A DNA stretch of 64,000 nt, taken from the NCBI GenBank assembly GCA_950295325.1, contig OX485808.1, positions 38,956,527 to 39,020,526 of the forward strand, read 5' to 3'. The notes below the pieces were generated by a model, which was given only the letters and a program-made list of their open reading frames with translations, did not search any database and was not told where the DNA came from. This stretch comes from Polytrichum commune (Eukaryota; Streptophyta; Polytrichopsida; Polytrichales; Polytrichaceae). The translations under genes and the position numbers were made by a program. Positions 10,716 to 24,600 of the stretch are shown here, piece by piece (positions within the stretch are counted from its first letter, which is position 1; the number at the start of each line of letters is the position of its first letter).

Positions 10716-13300
10716 GTTAGACATAACTAGGTTTTAAGTATGTATGGATTTATGCATGAGTTTCGGACAATGTCAACTGTCAATAATATGTCATGTACAT
10801 TAAACTAGACAAATATTGTGGCTGGCAAACATTGAATACAAACATTCAAAGTTGTGGTTGTTGTGTTGGTGCTTCTGCTATTGTTGTTTTGATGTTTTTA
10901 TCCTCACAAGTGCATATCCCTTATTATTTTTTGGACAAGTGCTCTATCCAAATATACCTAAATGTCAATTACATGGTAGACACAAAAATCAAATAAATTG
11001 CACATCATATGAACATACTACAAGTAATTTGAAGGCGTTTATACCTATAGGTTGGTTCTCCCCATTTATTGGTCTAAGACCAACCAAGGGTTGCTTAGAT
11101 TCTAAGCGGGCATAGGAAGCAAAGGACGACCTCAATTTAGGTGCATAGAACCCTATTGTGAGGAGAGCTCCAACCTCGCCATCAACCATGACTTTAAGGA
11201 TTTACACTAGACAAGTGTGAACGCAAAAACATCATATAGTCGTGATTGATTGCGGTACTTAGCCGCCACCACCAACACCTTCTTTGTAGTGTAAACGATC
11301 CTTGACAATACACGCTACAATCACTAGTAAAAAAGGGGGGGGGGTCATTTTGCATCATCCCTTTTACACTACAAAGACAACCTTAGTACATGCCCATGGT
11401 GGGACGTCTCAATAGCGTTCAGGCCCAAATATAATACGAACAAAGGAGTTTAGAAATTCCTTTGAATCACATGCCACCTATTATATGCAAAGGTACCTAA
11501 GGGTGGATTTCCATATTGGAATCCATCACTGGCCCACTAGATTTGAGATGGTTGGATGTGTTCTTATGAAGATTACAAAGCAACCGAACAACCAAATTAG
11601 GGTTGCCTTTCAAAATGCGAGGGGCCTTGACCATGGCCACTAGACTTTCATGCAGTGACCCATTAATCACATAAGAGAACAATGACTGACTGACACATAC
11701 AAACCCTAACCCACCAAATTTCATCTATATTTCTCCTTATTTCTTCTAGCGCATGATGAAAGAGCAACATACAAAGAAATCCAACCTGAGGTAGTGCAAC
11801 TATCCACACATCATCACTTTTATTTTATTTACAAATATATGTAGTTGGCGGTGCACACACCCCATCAACCATCTAGTTACATCGTTAGTCAATGAATCTT
11901 TAGATAAATTCTTCTAGAAAACATATATACCTTACCTCATGTCGGTAAGATAGAGTAAGGGCCGGTTCACATCATGGGACCATGAAGTTAGACCATGAAA
12001 GATGGCCTTTTCCCATGGTCCGATTTCCTAAAAAATGAATTTACAAAGCCTTTGAGCCCCTCACTTCGGGTGTAAATTGAATGTGGACCAAGAGGAATGA
12101 CCATGAACCAAAAAGTGAATGTGGTGATTTTTGTAATATATGCCCCAAAAGGAAAATTTTAAAATAAAATAAAATAAAATAAAGTTTGACCAATCTCTTG
12201 TCTTCTGTTGTCTTCATCTTCCCCTCGGGGGTTGTACCTTTCATTAAAACCTAGAATCACGTGCGTTCATTGCATACTCTAAAAACCCCCTATATACAAG
12301 TTATTTTTTGTGAAATGAAGTAATACACATACAATTGCAACAATAAATATACAAGTGACAATATGTATACACAAAAAAAACATCCATTCATATATAGTCA
12401 TTAACATAAGTATACAAATATACTTTTGAACAATAATCAACCCCTATAATATGTATAACAAAATATCCTAACTTTCATCAGCAAAGTCGTTGAAAACTTT
12501 TTCATCTCCCGGATGTAACTCATAAACATTTGATTCACCAATATATGTCATTGTAGCCAATGCAATTATTATCTCTAAGTCTATCATCAAATGATCAGTA
12601 AGATCATATGTTCACTTGTTGTTAGCCCCTTTTTGATACCAACATAAACCAATCTCCACGTTTGATGGACGGTCCATCAAGTCAATTGGATCCCTCTACT
12701 CCACCCAACGATTACCAAACAATATCCAAACGATTTCATCCAATATGAAAACTTATGATATGTAGTATAGTAACAGTTCCATACAAGTACAATTATTGTA
12801 TACTTTTTAAAGGCCTTCCATATATGTACGTAACTATAAATTATAACATGTATACCGTATGTATATGTAATACGGCAAGGTCCAAATCAATACCCCTTTT
12901 GTGCACTCACGTATACTCGTACATGTTTAGTACAGTGCACCCCCCGAGATCTTCCCCCCCCCCCCAAAAAAAAAAAACTATTATAACAAAATTTGTTAGC
13001 CATATATGGGCCCTTGCTTTAAAAAAAAAAAACAAAAAACTAGAGCACCTCTTTTGCCTCGCCCACCACAAAACCTGCTGGACCATCTCAATGGATAATG
13101 TAGCCCTTAGAATATGTCTTTTGGGGCCCTCGAACTCCATGAACACTTTGACATTTTTTCCTTGGTGTAAATCGAAGTGGTCCCAGGACAAGTTCAACAA
13201 CCAATCACAAAATTTACAAGGCCTTCGGACGACTTCATGGTCAATGGTGTAGACAGTCCGTACGTGGATGCATCCATGCATGAAGAAGTGCAGTCATGGA
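10716..13300. other. Spacer, no gene recognised
   Basis: AT-rich sequence. Near 11956 a TAAGGGCCGGTTCACATC string looks like a lone Harbinger-type left end, but I found no matching right end. Homopolymer runs stand out near 12949-12978 (C run then A run), and an AAAAT tandem lies near 12160-12182. The open frames here overlap on both strands and have no family features. Confidence 0.4.
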
Positions 13301-13968
13301 ACGACACTTGGAGCTCCACACACTAACGAAGAAATCCGAACTTCATGATCACTCGTCCGCTGCGTGACTCAATTGTTAATGGCAGTGGGTGGTCCGCTGT
13401 CACTTATCAGCCTGCTGGCACTCATACAAACCCTATTTACAAGTACAATAGTGTGTGCGATTATATACATATCGCATCATGAAGTTACCCTGGTACATAC
13501 ACAAAACAAATATCTGTTGAGGTTTTTGATCCTAGTACGTTCTCCAAGTTGCAATTGATATGTTAAGACTTTAGTGGAATCGCATGCACTTGACAGGTTC
13601 GACACCAAGTGTTAGTGTCGCTCCTTTACCTTGCTTATTACCGCTCCAGATGAAATTCTGTACTGTCCTCACTCACTCCACTCTCCTGGTCACGCACAAT
13701 CTCCGAGGTTGCCTCAAGCTTCATAAGTTATGTTTGTCGGTTTTTTGGGCCGGTGAACTCAGCTGTGTGAGCCAAGAGCGCAGGAGACGAGGGACACAGC
13801 TGCTCTTTCCTCGTTGCTTCACAAAATCTGCGGGAGGAAGATAACAAAGTCGGTGTACTTTTTGTCCTCTTGGGAGCCACCTCCTATGAAGTCTCCACAA
13901 CAGACAAGGTGACCCGACCATCCTCGAGCTTGTCATCAATTTGCGTGCTTGAAATGATTTTGGTTTCT

Positions 13969-14336
13969 TGCGCAATATATGTCGTTCATCACCTTATTTT
14001 TGCAAAATTTGGCCGTTCTGGACTGGAGCTTGTAATGATCCCCATGACCCTATCTCTGCAGCTGCTACGAGTGAGAGAAGAAAGCTGGAGTCTTGAGGGA
14101 ATCTTGGGTCTGCTAGGTATGTGAATCTGCTAGCCTGCGTATGGTGCTTACTAGCGCAACATATGTCGTTCGTCACCTCATTTTTGCAAATTTTGGCCGT
14201 CTTGGACTGGAGCCTGTGATGATCCCCATGACCGTATCTCTGAAGCTGCCACGAGTGAGAGAAGAAAGTTAGAATCTTGAGGGAAGTTCTGGTGTGCTAG
14301 GTATCTAAATTTGCTAGCCTGCTTATGGTGCATTGT
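13969..14336 (+). repeat. Tandem duplication, 183-bp period, upstream of the kinase gene
   Basis: Two adjacent direct copies start at about 13970 and 14153, sharing 'atatgtcgttc', 'tggactggagc', 'gatccccatgacc' and 'acgagtgagagaagaaag'. The flanking 13.3-15.6 kb is richer in GC than the rest of the spacer, and no open frame in it makes a recognisable protein. It may be promoter or 5'-UTR sequence of the receptor kinase that starts at 15652, or an unrelated decayed gene. Confidence 0.7.
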
Positions 14337-15651
14337 GTTTTATACAGGGAACGAACTTCTTTGATCTACGTGCAGCGAAATTGTTGAAGGTGATCAAACT
14401 TGTTGTGGATGGAGCTCGCTTACGTTTACTGCAGGTTGAGAGAGTGCAGGAAGGACAGAGGAATTTTGTGGATTCACACGAAGCTAGAAGTGCTGCGGTT
14501 GTGGTGGGTTGTGGTTTGATCCTTTTCTACACTACCTAATACACCTCTCAGGTGTCCTGGAGGTTTGTTCTTGAACAGCTTCACCTTGTCGTGAAATTTC
14601 TGAAATGGCTGTGATCGCCTTCTTATGTGACCTCTTCTGTGATTTAAAAATATTGTCCTCCCTCAGCCGTGTTTTGGATACGATAATCCGAGTTGAATGA
14701 GCTATGGCCTAATTCTTGACCTGTGATGTGCACCTCGGCCCAAATAAACCTAGTGATTTCATGGTGGTAGCTCCTGGGGTGGCAACTCTTCTTCTTACAA
14801 CAGTTGTTCGTAGCTCACTTCTAATATTCTAATGAAATGATGAGTTGTTTTCAAAAAGAGGGTGAGCAACGGGCTTGGAAGGACTCAAGAGGGCATTCTG
14901 AGGAACCCATTGATACCATGTGTTCGAATAGGAAAGGTTTTACACTTTTAAATAGCATGTTCGAAACTAATTAGAAGTATCCCTATGTCTGTATGTTTCG
15001 CTTCTAGGAAAAGTATAAAATTTGTTAGAGTTTATAGTCTTGAGGATGCTCATATACCATACGAAAGCAGCTTCAAACAATGCTTCTTTAATTTATTTTA
15101 GCAGCTCCCTCCAAACCAGGTTCTGCAGACGCTGACCCTGCACATGCAATAGGTGATTGCCACCAAGAGTGAGTCCTGCTGTGGCGATTAGACTAACTCG
15201 ACATAATAAGGGATGCATTAGCATACTGAAGTATTTTTTGTCTTTCAGTCTCGGATTTCATTATGATCCGCAGTTTTGTTCCAAATAAAGTTATGATTGC
15301 TAGTTGTTTTCTTATTCACTCATCTTGCAAGGTAGCCATCAAGCCAGACCAACATTGGTCCAGGGGCTCTGAAGTGCTGAGCTCAAGTGTAACTCAAGCA
15401 TCACGAAAGATTCATTGTCCAATGTCCGGTCGACCACCACAACACATCCTGAGGAATCTGGTAGAATTCTGTCATAAAAAATCAGACGTCTTGAAATATA
15501 CTGTGCTTGCAGGTTGATGCGAAATCGACACCTACAATCACTTTGGAAGTGTTCCCGTTGATAATTCCATGCTCCACCTCGCCTTTTTGCAAGAGTTGGT
15601 GAACGCAAATCAGGCCAAGTATTCCTAGCTGCACATAAGTAAATTATCAGC

Positions 15652-18600
15652 ATGAGAGCGATGGTGGAGCTGGGGTTTGCACTCGTTTGTGTATTCTGCC
15701 TGCCTGTCTTGAGCCAAAGTGCTATCGCATATTTCTCTGCCAATGATTGTAAGTTCCTTGAACTGCAAAGCTTTCATTAATTTCCGAAACGTTATTTGTT
15801 CAGATGAAATGAGTGCACATGCGAGTAATTTAACTCAGTCATTCAATTGATGCTGCGACAGTGTCTTTCAGAGCACTTATGTAGTATCTAATATCGTGGC
15901 TTTCTATGTCCTAGTAATTTGAGGCTTTTGATGTCATTTATTACACTGTGAACTCTACTCTTGACTCCGCAGAGAGCATCATTGGATGATATATACTAGC
16001 TCACTCAGTGAGTAAATTGAATGTATTCCGTACTATCCTGTAGCTCCACCTGCCACCAGGAATTTGTTGTACTAAATCTAAGAATTCTTAGACCCCATGC
16101 GGTTTTGTTAAGGATATTCTTTACACGGTGAGCTCCCATCCACAGAGAGCTGCTTTGAAGTAGCATTAATCATCAGCAGTGGTTTAGGCATTTTGGGGCT
16201 TGATATGTTTAATGGCTCTACGTCACAGTGTTGGTTTTAGGTCCTCTGGGGTAGTTCTGCTGCACAGAATAAGGAACTCCAAACCCACTCGTACAATATA
16301 AACAATTTAAATGATTTTAGTGTCCTCTGTAGTAAGTGCTGCTTAATGAGATCATGATGGTGGCTGGACATGGGTGAGGACAGTACAGGGAGTGCAGGAT
16401 CTGTGGGCAGCATGGAATACAACCCCCAACCCCGACATCAATTTGAAAGGCTGGCACTCTGCCAGAGGAGACAATACAGATTTCCCTTGCTGGAATCAGA
16501 AAGCAAATTGGAGAGGAGTAGAATGCTTGAGATATACCAGCAATTACACAAGCTATGACTCCAACACTTGGATTATTGGCTTGTAAGTACACTTTCCCCT
16601 AATTTAATTTCAATCGCAGAAGGATTTTAGCATCCAAAGGCGGCAACTAGTTTCTTCTACTTAGCTCATGAAGCCTTTGTAGATCAAACCACAGTGAAGT
16701 GTAAATTTTATGTGAATTCAATTAATTCAACTTGTCTGAACCTATTGAACAATGCTCTAGCAAAAGGACTAGCTACAGAAATTCAAGTCTTAATCCTACA
16801 AGAAGCATACTATTGAACTGTATGCACTACCGTAATTGGTAGGCTAGTTCACCACTGATTAATGTATTTTGTAAAAATATGAAAACATACTAAATCTTGG
16901 AGCCATGACAATGCAATTTAGAAAAATGTAATCTTTTACCTGAGAGCAACAAAATTAAGTCGCAAAGTCATGCTACCTCCATCATGTCTACATGATATTC
17001 CCCATTTCAAAATAATATTGAATTGATGATGACATTCTTGAAAATTTGCAAACAAGTCTTGAGAAATGTTATGTTCCTAATAATATAATATTTCATCATT
17101 CCAATGATGAACTAGCCTCGCTTCTGCAGTATACTATGTTGAGCATTGATTCTTCTATTGCCAAGAAGTTTATGTAACCTGAGTGCGTATTCATTGTTTA
17201 CTGGTGAATGTATACTAAACAAGAAATGAATTTGGTGAAACAGGAGTTTGACGAATGCATCTATTGTGGGTATCTTACCAGCAGGAGTATCAAACTTCTA
17301 CTACCTCGTGACATTGTGAGTTCAATTTTGAATGCCCCATTTGAAGGACACAAAGTATTAGTTTTGGTATTAGTATTGGTACTAGTTGTAGTAAATTTTG
17401 GTATTTCTTGGGGCGATACGGCACACCATGTCGATAAAGAACTGCTTGGAGTTGTGATTTGAAGATTGAATTGGCAGTCACACAACACACCACGAACATA
17501 GTCAGGGAGGCCTCATACCACACTTAGTTCATGAAGTTCGAAAAATGATGTATGTGTTGCTTCGTTGTGCAGAACCTTGACAGGGAATCCCGGCCTATCG
17601 GGTCAAATACCTAAGGAGCTTGGTGGACTACCCTTAAATGTCTTGTAAGAGCTACTATAAACCCATCAAGTATGTCCAACTTATTGCAGTCCTAGGAAGA
17701 AAGAAAATTCCAATGTTGCCACCACAGTGAACTCTGGCGTTGCTTCATTTTTAAGTCGGTTTACTTATGTCTATATGTAACCCTGAAAAAACATAATGCG
17801 AATTAGAGGGGCCGCAACGAGTATTGCCTCCTTTCGAAGGTGAACGTCTTGAATGAGTGTGGACAACTTGGCTGGCACATATCTTCTCAAGGGCAAACTC
17901 CTAGGTTCTTATATGGTACACACCCTATATGGATCACCCAAATGTCCCCATTGTGTTGGGTGGACCATAAGTGGTAGGGTGCACTGGAAACCAAATGCTA
18001 GAAAGGTCACCCACCCAAGTACAATTGTAGGTTGATAGCAAGGATGGGCGGAAAATAATTCAAAAAAAGTCAAGCCTAATTTTTTTTTGAAAATTAATGA
18101 GTCAAAAGGCCTAAATGGAAGGAAAAATACTCATAAAAATGTCTAAATATTTGGAAATCTAGTATGTTCCAGAATGAGGCCAAAGTCAACAACTCACATG
18201 CACAAACAACAATACTGTACCTATCATGCACATTCACTTTGACATTCACATGGAGTGAAGACGACATTCACGCGTTACAAACTCAACATCTCAAAATGAA
18301 GAGCCCCAAAAACTCGGGAGAAGGAGAGTCTGCTAGACATTCCAGTCTTACGCGACTCAACCTTGGAGTTCCCACAGGATCTTGGTCAAGGAATTGGGTT
18401 CAAACTTTAAGCGATCCTTTGCAGCACTAGTAATTGGTGTTGATGTTTTAGTATTGGTGGTGATGAGGTTAAGCAATACCAAATAGAGTTGACTCTAAAT
18501 TAACAGTATGTGTCTTTATTACAGAGACCTTCAAGACAATAATTTCAATGGAACCATTCCAGAGGAGTTATCAAGCCTCAACAATCTTTTGGAATTGTAA

Positions 18601-21600
18601 GCTTCATATTTGAACTTCTCAATTTTGAGGCTATTTTGTTACTGAGAGCATTAATCTATAAAATAACTTGTTGGACATCTGTGTTCTGGGTCACTGGAAG
18701 TTTTAATAACATTAGGCAGTTTATCAATGACAATGCTGAGTGAGAGCTTACCACAAGATACCGCTTTGTAGTGAATACATGAGATGTATAATACCTGTGC
18801 AAGTTTTGGTCTTACGTTCGTGAGTCCATGATAATCCTAGTAGATTGAAACTCAATAGAAACAAATCTCACTGACCATAAATCAATTGAGTTCCTGGGTT
18901 TATAAACATCTTCAAACCAGGATAACGATCATCTTCCTATGATGAGTCAATATGAACGTCAGCTGCCATTGATATATCTGGAATTATAGTATTTGAATCA
19001 GCGATAAATTATAATCAACCACTGATGTACAAATTTGTGTTGCTGACTTAGGAATTTGGGTGGCAATCAACTCACTGGGCCATTTCCAACGCAGTTTGGC
19101 CAAACAGGCACCTTACAAGACTACACCATTTCTCAAAACCAGTTCACCGGACCCATACCTCAACAAGCTTTTGAAAATCTGACACAACTGATCACTTTGT
19201 AAGAATACCCAAATCACTTTTCTCTCTTGCTGGACATTCTTCTCTTAAATGACCTAACCAATTTATGAAAAATCCATTCACACCACTTCAAACCTTCGAC
19301 TCCCAGTTGAAATTGATTTTATCTTCTTCACATACGTGCACTCTGTCGCATACTAGATTGAAATATTTGTTGCCTTGTGCAGAGATATCTCAAGCAACCA
19401 ATTTACTGGTCTCCTACCAAATCTATCGATGCTGAACTCCTTGAACAAACTGTAAGTTTCATGCTTGTTGACACTTTAGAGGCATTATTAAAGAAAACTT
19501 TTCGACAAAGGGCAAACAAAACACTACCATCACATGTACTCAACACATGCAAATCCGAGTCATCCATGATTTTCATGCAAGTGTTTAATATGTTCAAGTG
19601 ATTTTGGTCTGTTATAGGATCTTTGATTATGTTGGAATGTTGGAAATCATATTTATAGGCTTATCTATCTTAAATGCCACCTCAATCCAAAAGTTTTCCC
19701 AAAGAGGATCGAAGAAAGATCAAGTAGAGTCAAGAAGACTGTTTGGTGTTTGCAAAAATTCCTATGGCATTCATAATTGCAACATTTGGTAGCCTGGAGT
19801 AGTCTACACACAATGAGGCGTTATACTTCTCACTTGAAATCATGGACAAAATGACCCTTTAATCTCTTTAATGATTAATAAGTTTGTCTAATGATCATGC
19901 TTTTGCATGTGGAAAACATCGGTATTTAATGTTGTATGTACTAATGTTTTCTTTTTGAGTTTATGTTGTGTGGTGTGGTTTGTAGGAATGTAAGTAACAA
20001 TGGATTTACCAAAGTCAACATTTCAACGATCTTCGATGGAATCACCATTCCCAAAAGTATCGTCGTGTTGGACCTTTCAAACCTTACCATAGTCGGTAAT
20101 CAACTCAATTGGGAGTTCTTGGGAAATCGATCTAAAGTGCAACAATTGTAAGTTCTTTATCCACTTACAACCTACTTGAATCACTACTTTCTTAATTTTG
20201 GCCAGTCATCAGAGTTTTTGCTTGGATAGTTGTAATTTCTTGCACCAAACTATTGGAGATCAAAATGTCACAAAATCAAACCCATGGTATGATTTAAAAT
20301 TTTATTGTTTTTTATTCACCACTAGATATTTAATCTTCCATAACAGTTTGGTTCATTTCACATGATTGAAAGTTTGGAGAGATATATCCACTTAGTTATT
20401 CTGAAAAGTATGCACAATATATGTCCTTCACAATGTGCACTATATATTGTTATTATACTAATACTTTTGGGGTATTTACTAGGATAATGTTTTGCTCAAA
20501 TCATGGAGCTTGTTGTACTAGAGTGACTACTAGCTATTAATGTTTATTTATTTTTGCAATAAATCACAGGTTTCTCGATCACAATTACATCAATGGCACA
20601 TTGGACATCACAAGCATGGCAAACTCGAATTTACTTTCTCAAAGATCATCAAATGGTTCTTATGTATCACCACTACAGAAATTAAGCTTGAAAAACAATA
20701 GCATCACCGACGTTATTTCTACTCCCAATCTCATCACAGGCATCACCACCGTTTTCTAGTGAGTATTTGATGATCATCAACTTCCAAATACAAAGAATCA
20801 ACCCCACGGAAAGTATAACTAATTGGTTTCTAGTCACACTAGATGGTCTGGTTTGCAATAATCTAGATTAGTGGATTTGCTTTCATACTAGAATATCTAA
20901 GTGGTAACATGTATAATTCTTTCTATTTGTAAAAAAAAAAAATCATAAAATTCTAAAACTTAAAAGTTATTAAGTAAACAATGCTTTTGTTATAAATATA
21001 GTACTCATGCTAATCTTCATAAGAATGTTATATTTGTTGGATTACCTCATTGTGTTTCTTCTGAATGAATGGAGAAGAAAACCCCATTTCATTGGCATGT
21101 ACACTTGTCACTAATTAAAATACTAGCATGGCAAATACCAAAAAATCTTTAGCATAAGTATTGTCTTGTTTGACAAATCTTGGAATGATGAATTTGTTTG
21201 TGATATTTTTGCAGTCTACAAGGCAATCCATATTGCAACTACAAATCAAGTCAAGAAAATGACGCAATGAGATGCTATTGCAACCAAATATGCTTGAATC
21301 TCCCTAGTAAGTGCATGTAAACAAAAACATTGTATAATACTTTAAGAGTCAGTGTAAAATGTTTCTCAAAGTTATTAATTTTGTGTTTGCCATATACAAC
21401 AATGATGCTTTTCTAAAATTTTAGATTTAAAATATATGTAAACATAAAAGTTCTCAATTATCACCCGGGGGAGGGAGTAATCTTTGAGAGTGGGAGCCAT
21501 GTAAGTGTGGGATCCCTTATCAAAACCCCTCATATATATACAACAGCTTCATGACTAGAAAAAATACTATACATACGAACCATACACAATTATACTAGTC

Positions 21601-24600
21601 TCATGTATGTATGAGGCAATTATGAACTCCTCGAGTAAATTATAGTTATTTGTTAATTTAGATGGGAGTTTCAATCGGGAATTGGTTGTTTTGCATACAA
21701 ATCTTTCCATGTTCAGTAAGTTTTTGGTGCATGGTTGGAGTTGGTGTGGAGATTTGATCAAAGAACATTCTATATCGGCTCACTGAGGGCTAAACTCATT
21801 TTGGTATATGAAGGCAAATTCTCATGACAAGTATTTGGAGTTCATGCCAAAATCTTGATCAAACCTCCACGCCAATTCCAATCATGCACCAAAAACTTAT
21901 AGAACATAAAAAGTTGTGTTCACAAAACAATAAACTCCTAACTAAAAGTACAGTTGAAATAAAAGATAACTTCATTGTCTCAATTATGCATACAAAATAT
22001 AAGAGATTAAAAAAAAAAAGGTATTCATATATGAAAGTTTGGGAGGTATAAAGTATATCTCAAAATAAACCCCATTTGTGAGAAACCCTAGCCTTAGGGT
22101 ACTCTTACCTTTGCCCCAAAATTCATAAGTCTACCATTTTTTAATTGTATAAGATTAGGTGAAACAACTCCCATCCTATATGTAAGCCAAATTCCAACAA
22201 AGAAACATGATGTACACCCACGTAATACCATACAGGCTACTTTGAGTTCCCCAAAAAAGTATAATTGCCAAGATTTGTGGCGAATATAGTGATAAAAAAC
22301 AACTTGTGATGTTTTCATATGTGGCACTCTTTGAACCAGTTTCAAGAGCAACAACATCACAAATTGTGATGTTTCACATGGACTTTTTAATGATTATTTG
22401 CTATCATGAGGTGATTTGCACACTCATGAGTGCAGTGGTTTCGCATGGAATCATGTTGCATATTTCCCAAACTAATGAGGATGTTTATTTCAGGTGCAGA
22501 TACTCAATCATCGGCATACAGGTTAAGAGTGATCATTATTGCAACTTCTATAAGTGCTGGTTTTCTCATTGTGATATTGCTCGTTTCAACCTATCTCATT
22601 CACCGAAGCAAACAAAATCTACGCTACTTGATGAGAAGTAAGAGTTTCTTCAAACCTTTGTCATAACAAGTGACAATCAATGTGGTCCACTTCAAAGACC
22701 AACTAGAATGTTGATTTGTTTATTTTTACTTTACGTAGAGCATTAGATTGCAAGATATTTGCTGAATCCGTGGAGAGTTCCATGGATTTAATTGTCACAA
22801 GGCTTATCAAATTTCACTATTAATATGTTTTGGAGAAATTGTGAGGCAAATATATAGTAGATGAGGTTTACATTCAATGCTCATAACCACAAGTCTTACA
22901 GTAGTTGGAATGTTGCAGAGTTTGAAGAAGCTGAAGTCAACCCCAAAAGATTCGATTATAATGAGCTTCGTGTTGCTACCAGAAACTTTCATGAAGATAT
23001 GAAATTGGGTGCAGGGGGCTTTGGGGCCGTTTATAAGGTGAGTAATTATAGATATCTATCCACCTTAAACTGCATGGATTATCCTAATTAGTGTGTTTTA
23101 TCATTCAAGAGTTAACCAGTGCTATAACTATTTAACAAGAATGTAGTATTTTACCAAGCAATGTCATTATGTTCTATAATGGCCAAACAACCTTCTGAAC
23201 TTTCGTTAGTAAAAATTGAACAAGGAAGGCATTATTGCATTCTGGACTTTTAAAATTCAATCTCATTTCATTTCATTGTGTAACTTTGAATATAAGACAC
23301 ACTACTTGGGATAAGCAGTGTTACAGTGAATGCTGAAAATTTTAATCACGTTGAGCTTGAAATTCTAAGCTCACTCTAAGGATCTACAAGAATCAAATGG
23401 AGAAAGGCCCTACACCTACACAGTAGCAATGATTTGTTTGTCAGAAAACAATTGCCAAATGCTTCTGTGCTTTCATTTAGTTGGATAACTTGATAGCACA
23501 AACATAGGGTTTCCTTGGTTTTTTAATCGTTTTAACAGAAACATCAAGAGAATTCTCTTACATAAAGTTGACCTTAATGAGATAATTACATTCCTGAACT
23601 ATATACCTTAGTAGGAAGTATTTCAGAATAAACAATCCTAAAGAAAGCTTCAGATTGTATAATAGACAATACTTATATAGTGCTAACTAAATCTGTTGAT
23701 AAATAGATGAGTGTTCCAAGAATACACGCTTTAATTTCCTTAAGTGTTATTAGGTCTACTTATCTTGTATAAAGTTGCTAAGATGTAAAGTTATTCAAGC
23801 GAATGATGTCTACATTTATTATTGACATCATAATTTGGTTTTTCCTCTATGTTTTTATTGCAGGCAATTTTGCCAAATAACAATGTTGTCGCAGTCAAGC
23901 AATTATTCCTGAAGACACAAGAAGTTATTGATTCTTTCATCAATGAAGTTGTGTTGATCACAAACCTCCAACATCGAAATCTAGTGAACTTGAAAGGGTT
24001 TTGCGTAAGTGGGAGGGAGATGCTCCTTGTATATGAGTATGTCGACAACCATGATCTAGACAAAATTCTACTGAGTAAGCTAAACTCAAACATTTTCCAT
24101 CTCCTATACATTTTTAAGCCAATGAAAATGAAGAAAAACTCGGCATTTGATTGAGTTGATATACCAAATTAATGTGGAATGTGTGGCTAAGCTTCTATCA
24201 CATAATTTCTCAATTATTGAATAAACTTGTGGGCTATTGCCAATCATAATGACCAATGAAAAAATGGCATGGATCTATTCACTTAATTAGTGAGTTTAAA
24301 ATGCGTCTACAAGCGAATGATGTCTACATTTATTAGTGAGTTAAACTCACTTGACACTTGGATACAAAAGTTTGGAACAACGTAAAGCAATTATTGATGT
24401 ATAATGCTACTTCATTTTGGTTATGCAAAGCAACTAAATTGTGTGAAACGTTGTCAATGTATTGGACTGTGTAGATTCCGCTGAAGGTAATTGGCAAGTC
24501 ATGAATTGGGCTGCACGGTTCAAGATATGTACAGGAGTAGCCCACGGCTTATATTACTTACATGCTTCAAGTACGACAAAAATCATTCATAGAGACATCA

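Noticed and set aside
11956-12250. Candidate Harbinger element beginning TAAGGGCCGGTTCACATC
   Set aside because: No matching inverted right end was found downstream, so no element boundary can be supported.
12755-13281. Open frames of 165 (+) and 124 (-) codons overlapping each other
   Set aside because: Both run through homopolymer tracts (C run, A run) that give low-complexity Pro/Lys or Phe/Gly peptides. No motif or splice context was found.
13721-13975. Basic 84-codon minus frame as a candidate small protein
   Set aside because: No ortholog-like motif and an overlapping plus-strand frame of similar length; likely chance in a GC-richer stretch.
15339-15743. 134-codon minus-strand open frame
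   Set aside because: It overlaps the signal-peptide exon and upstream region of the well-supported plus-strand kinase gene and has no family motif.
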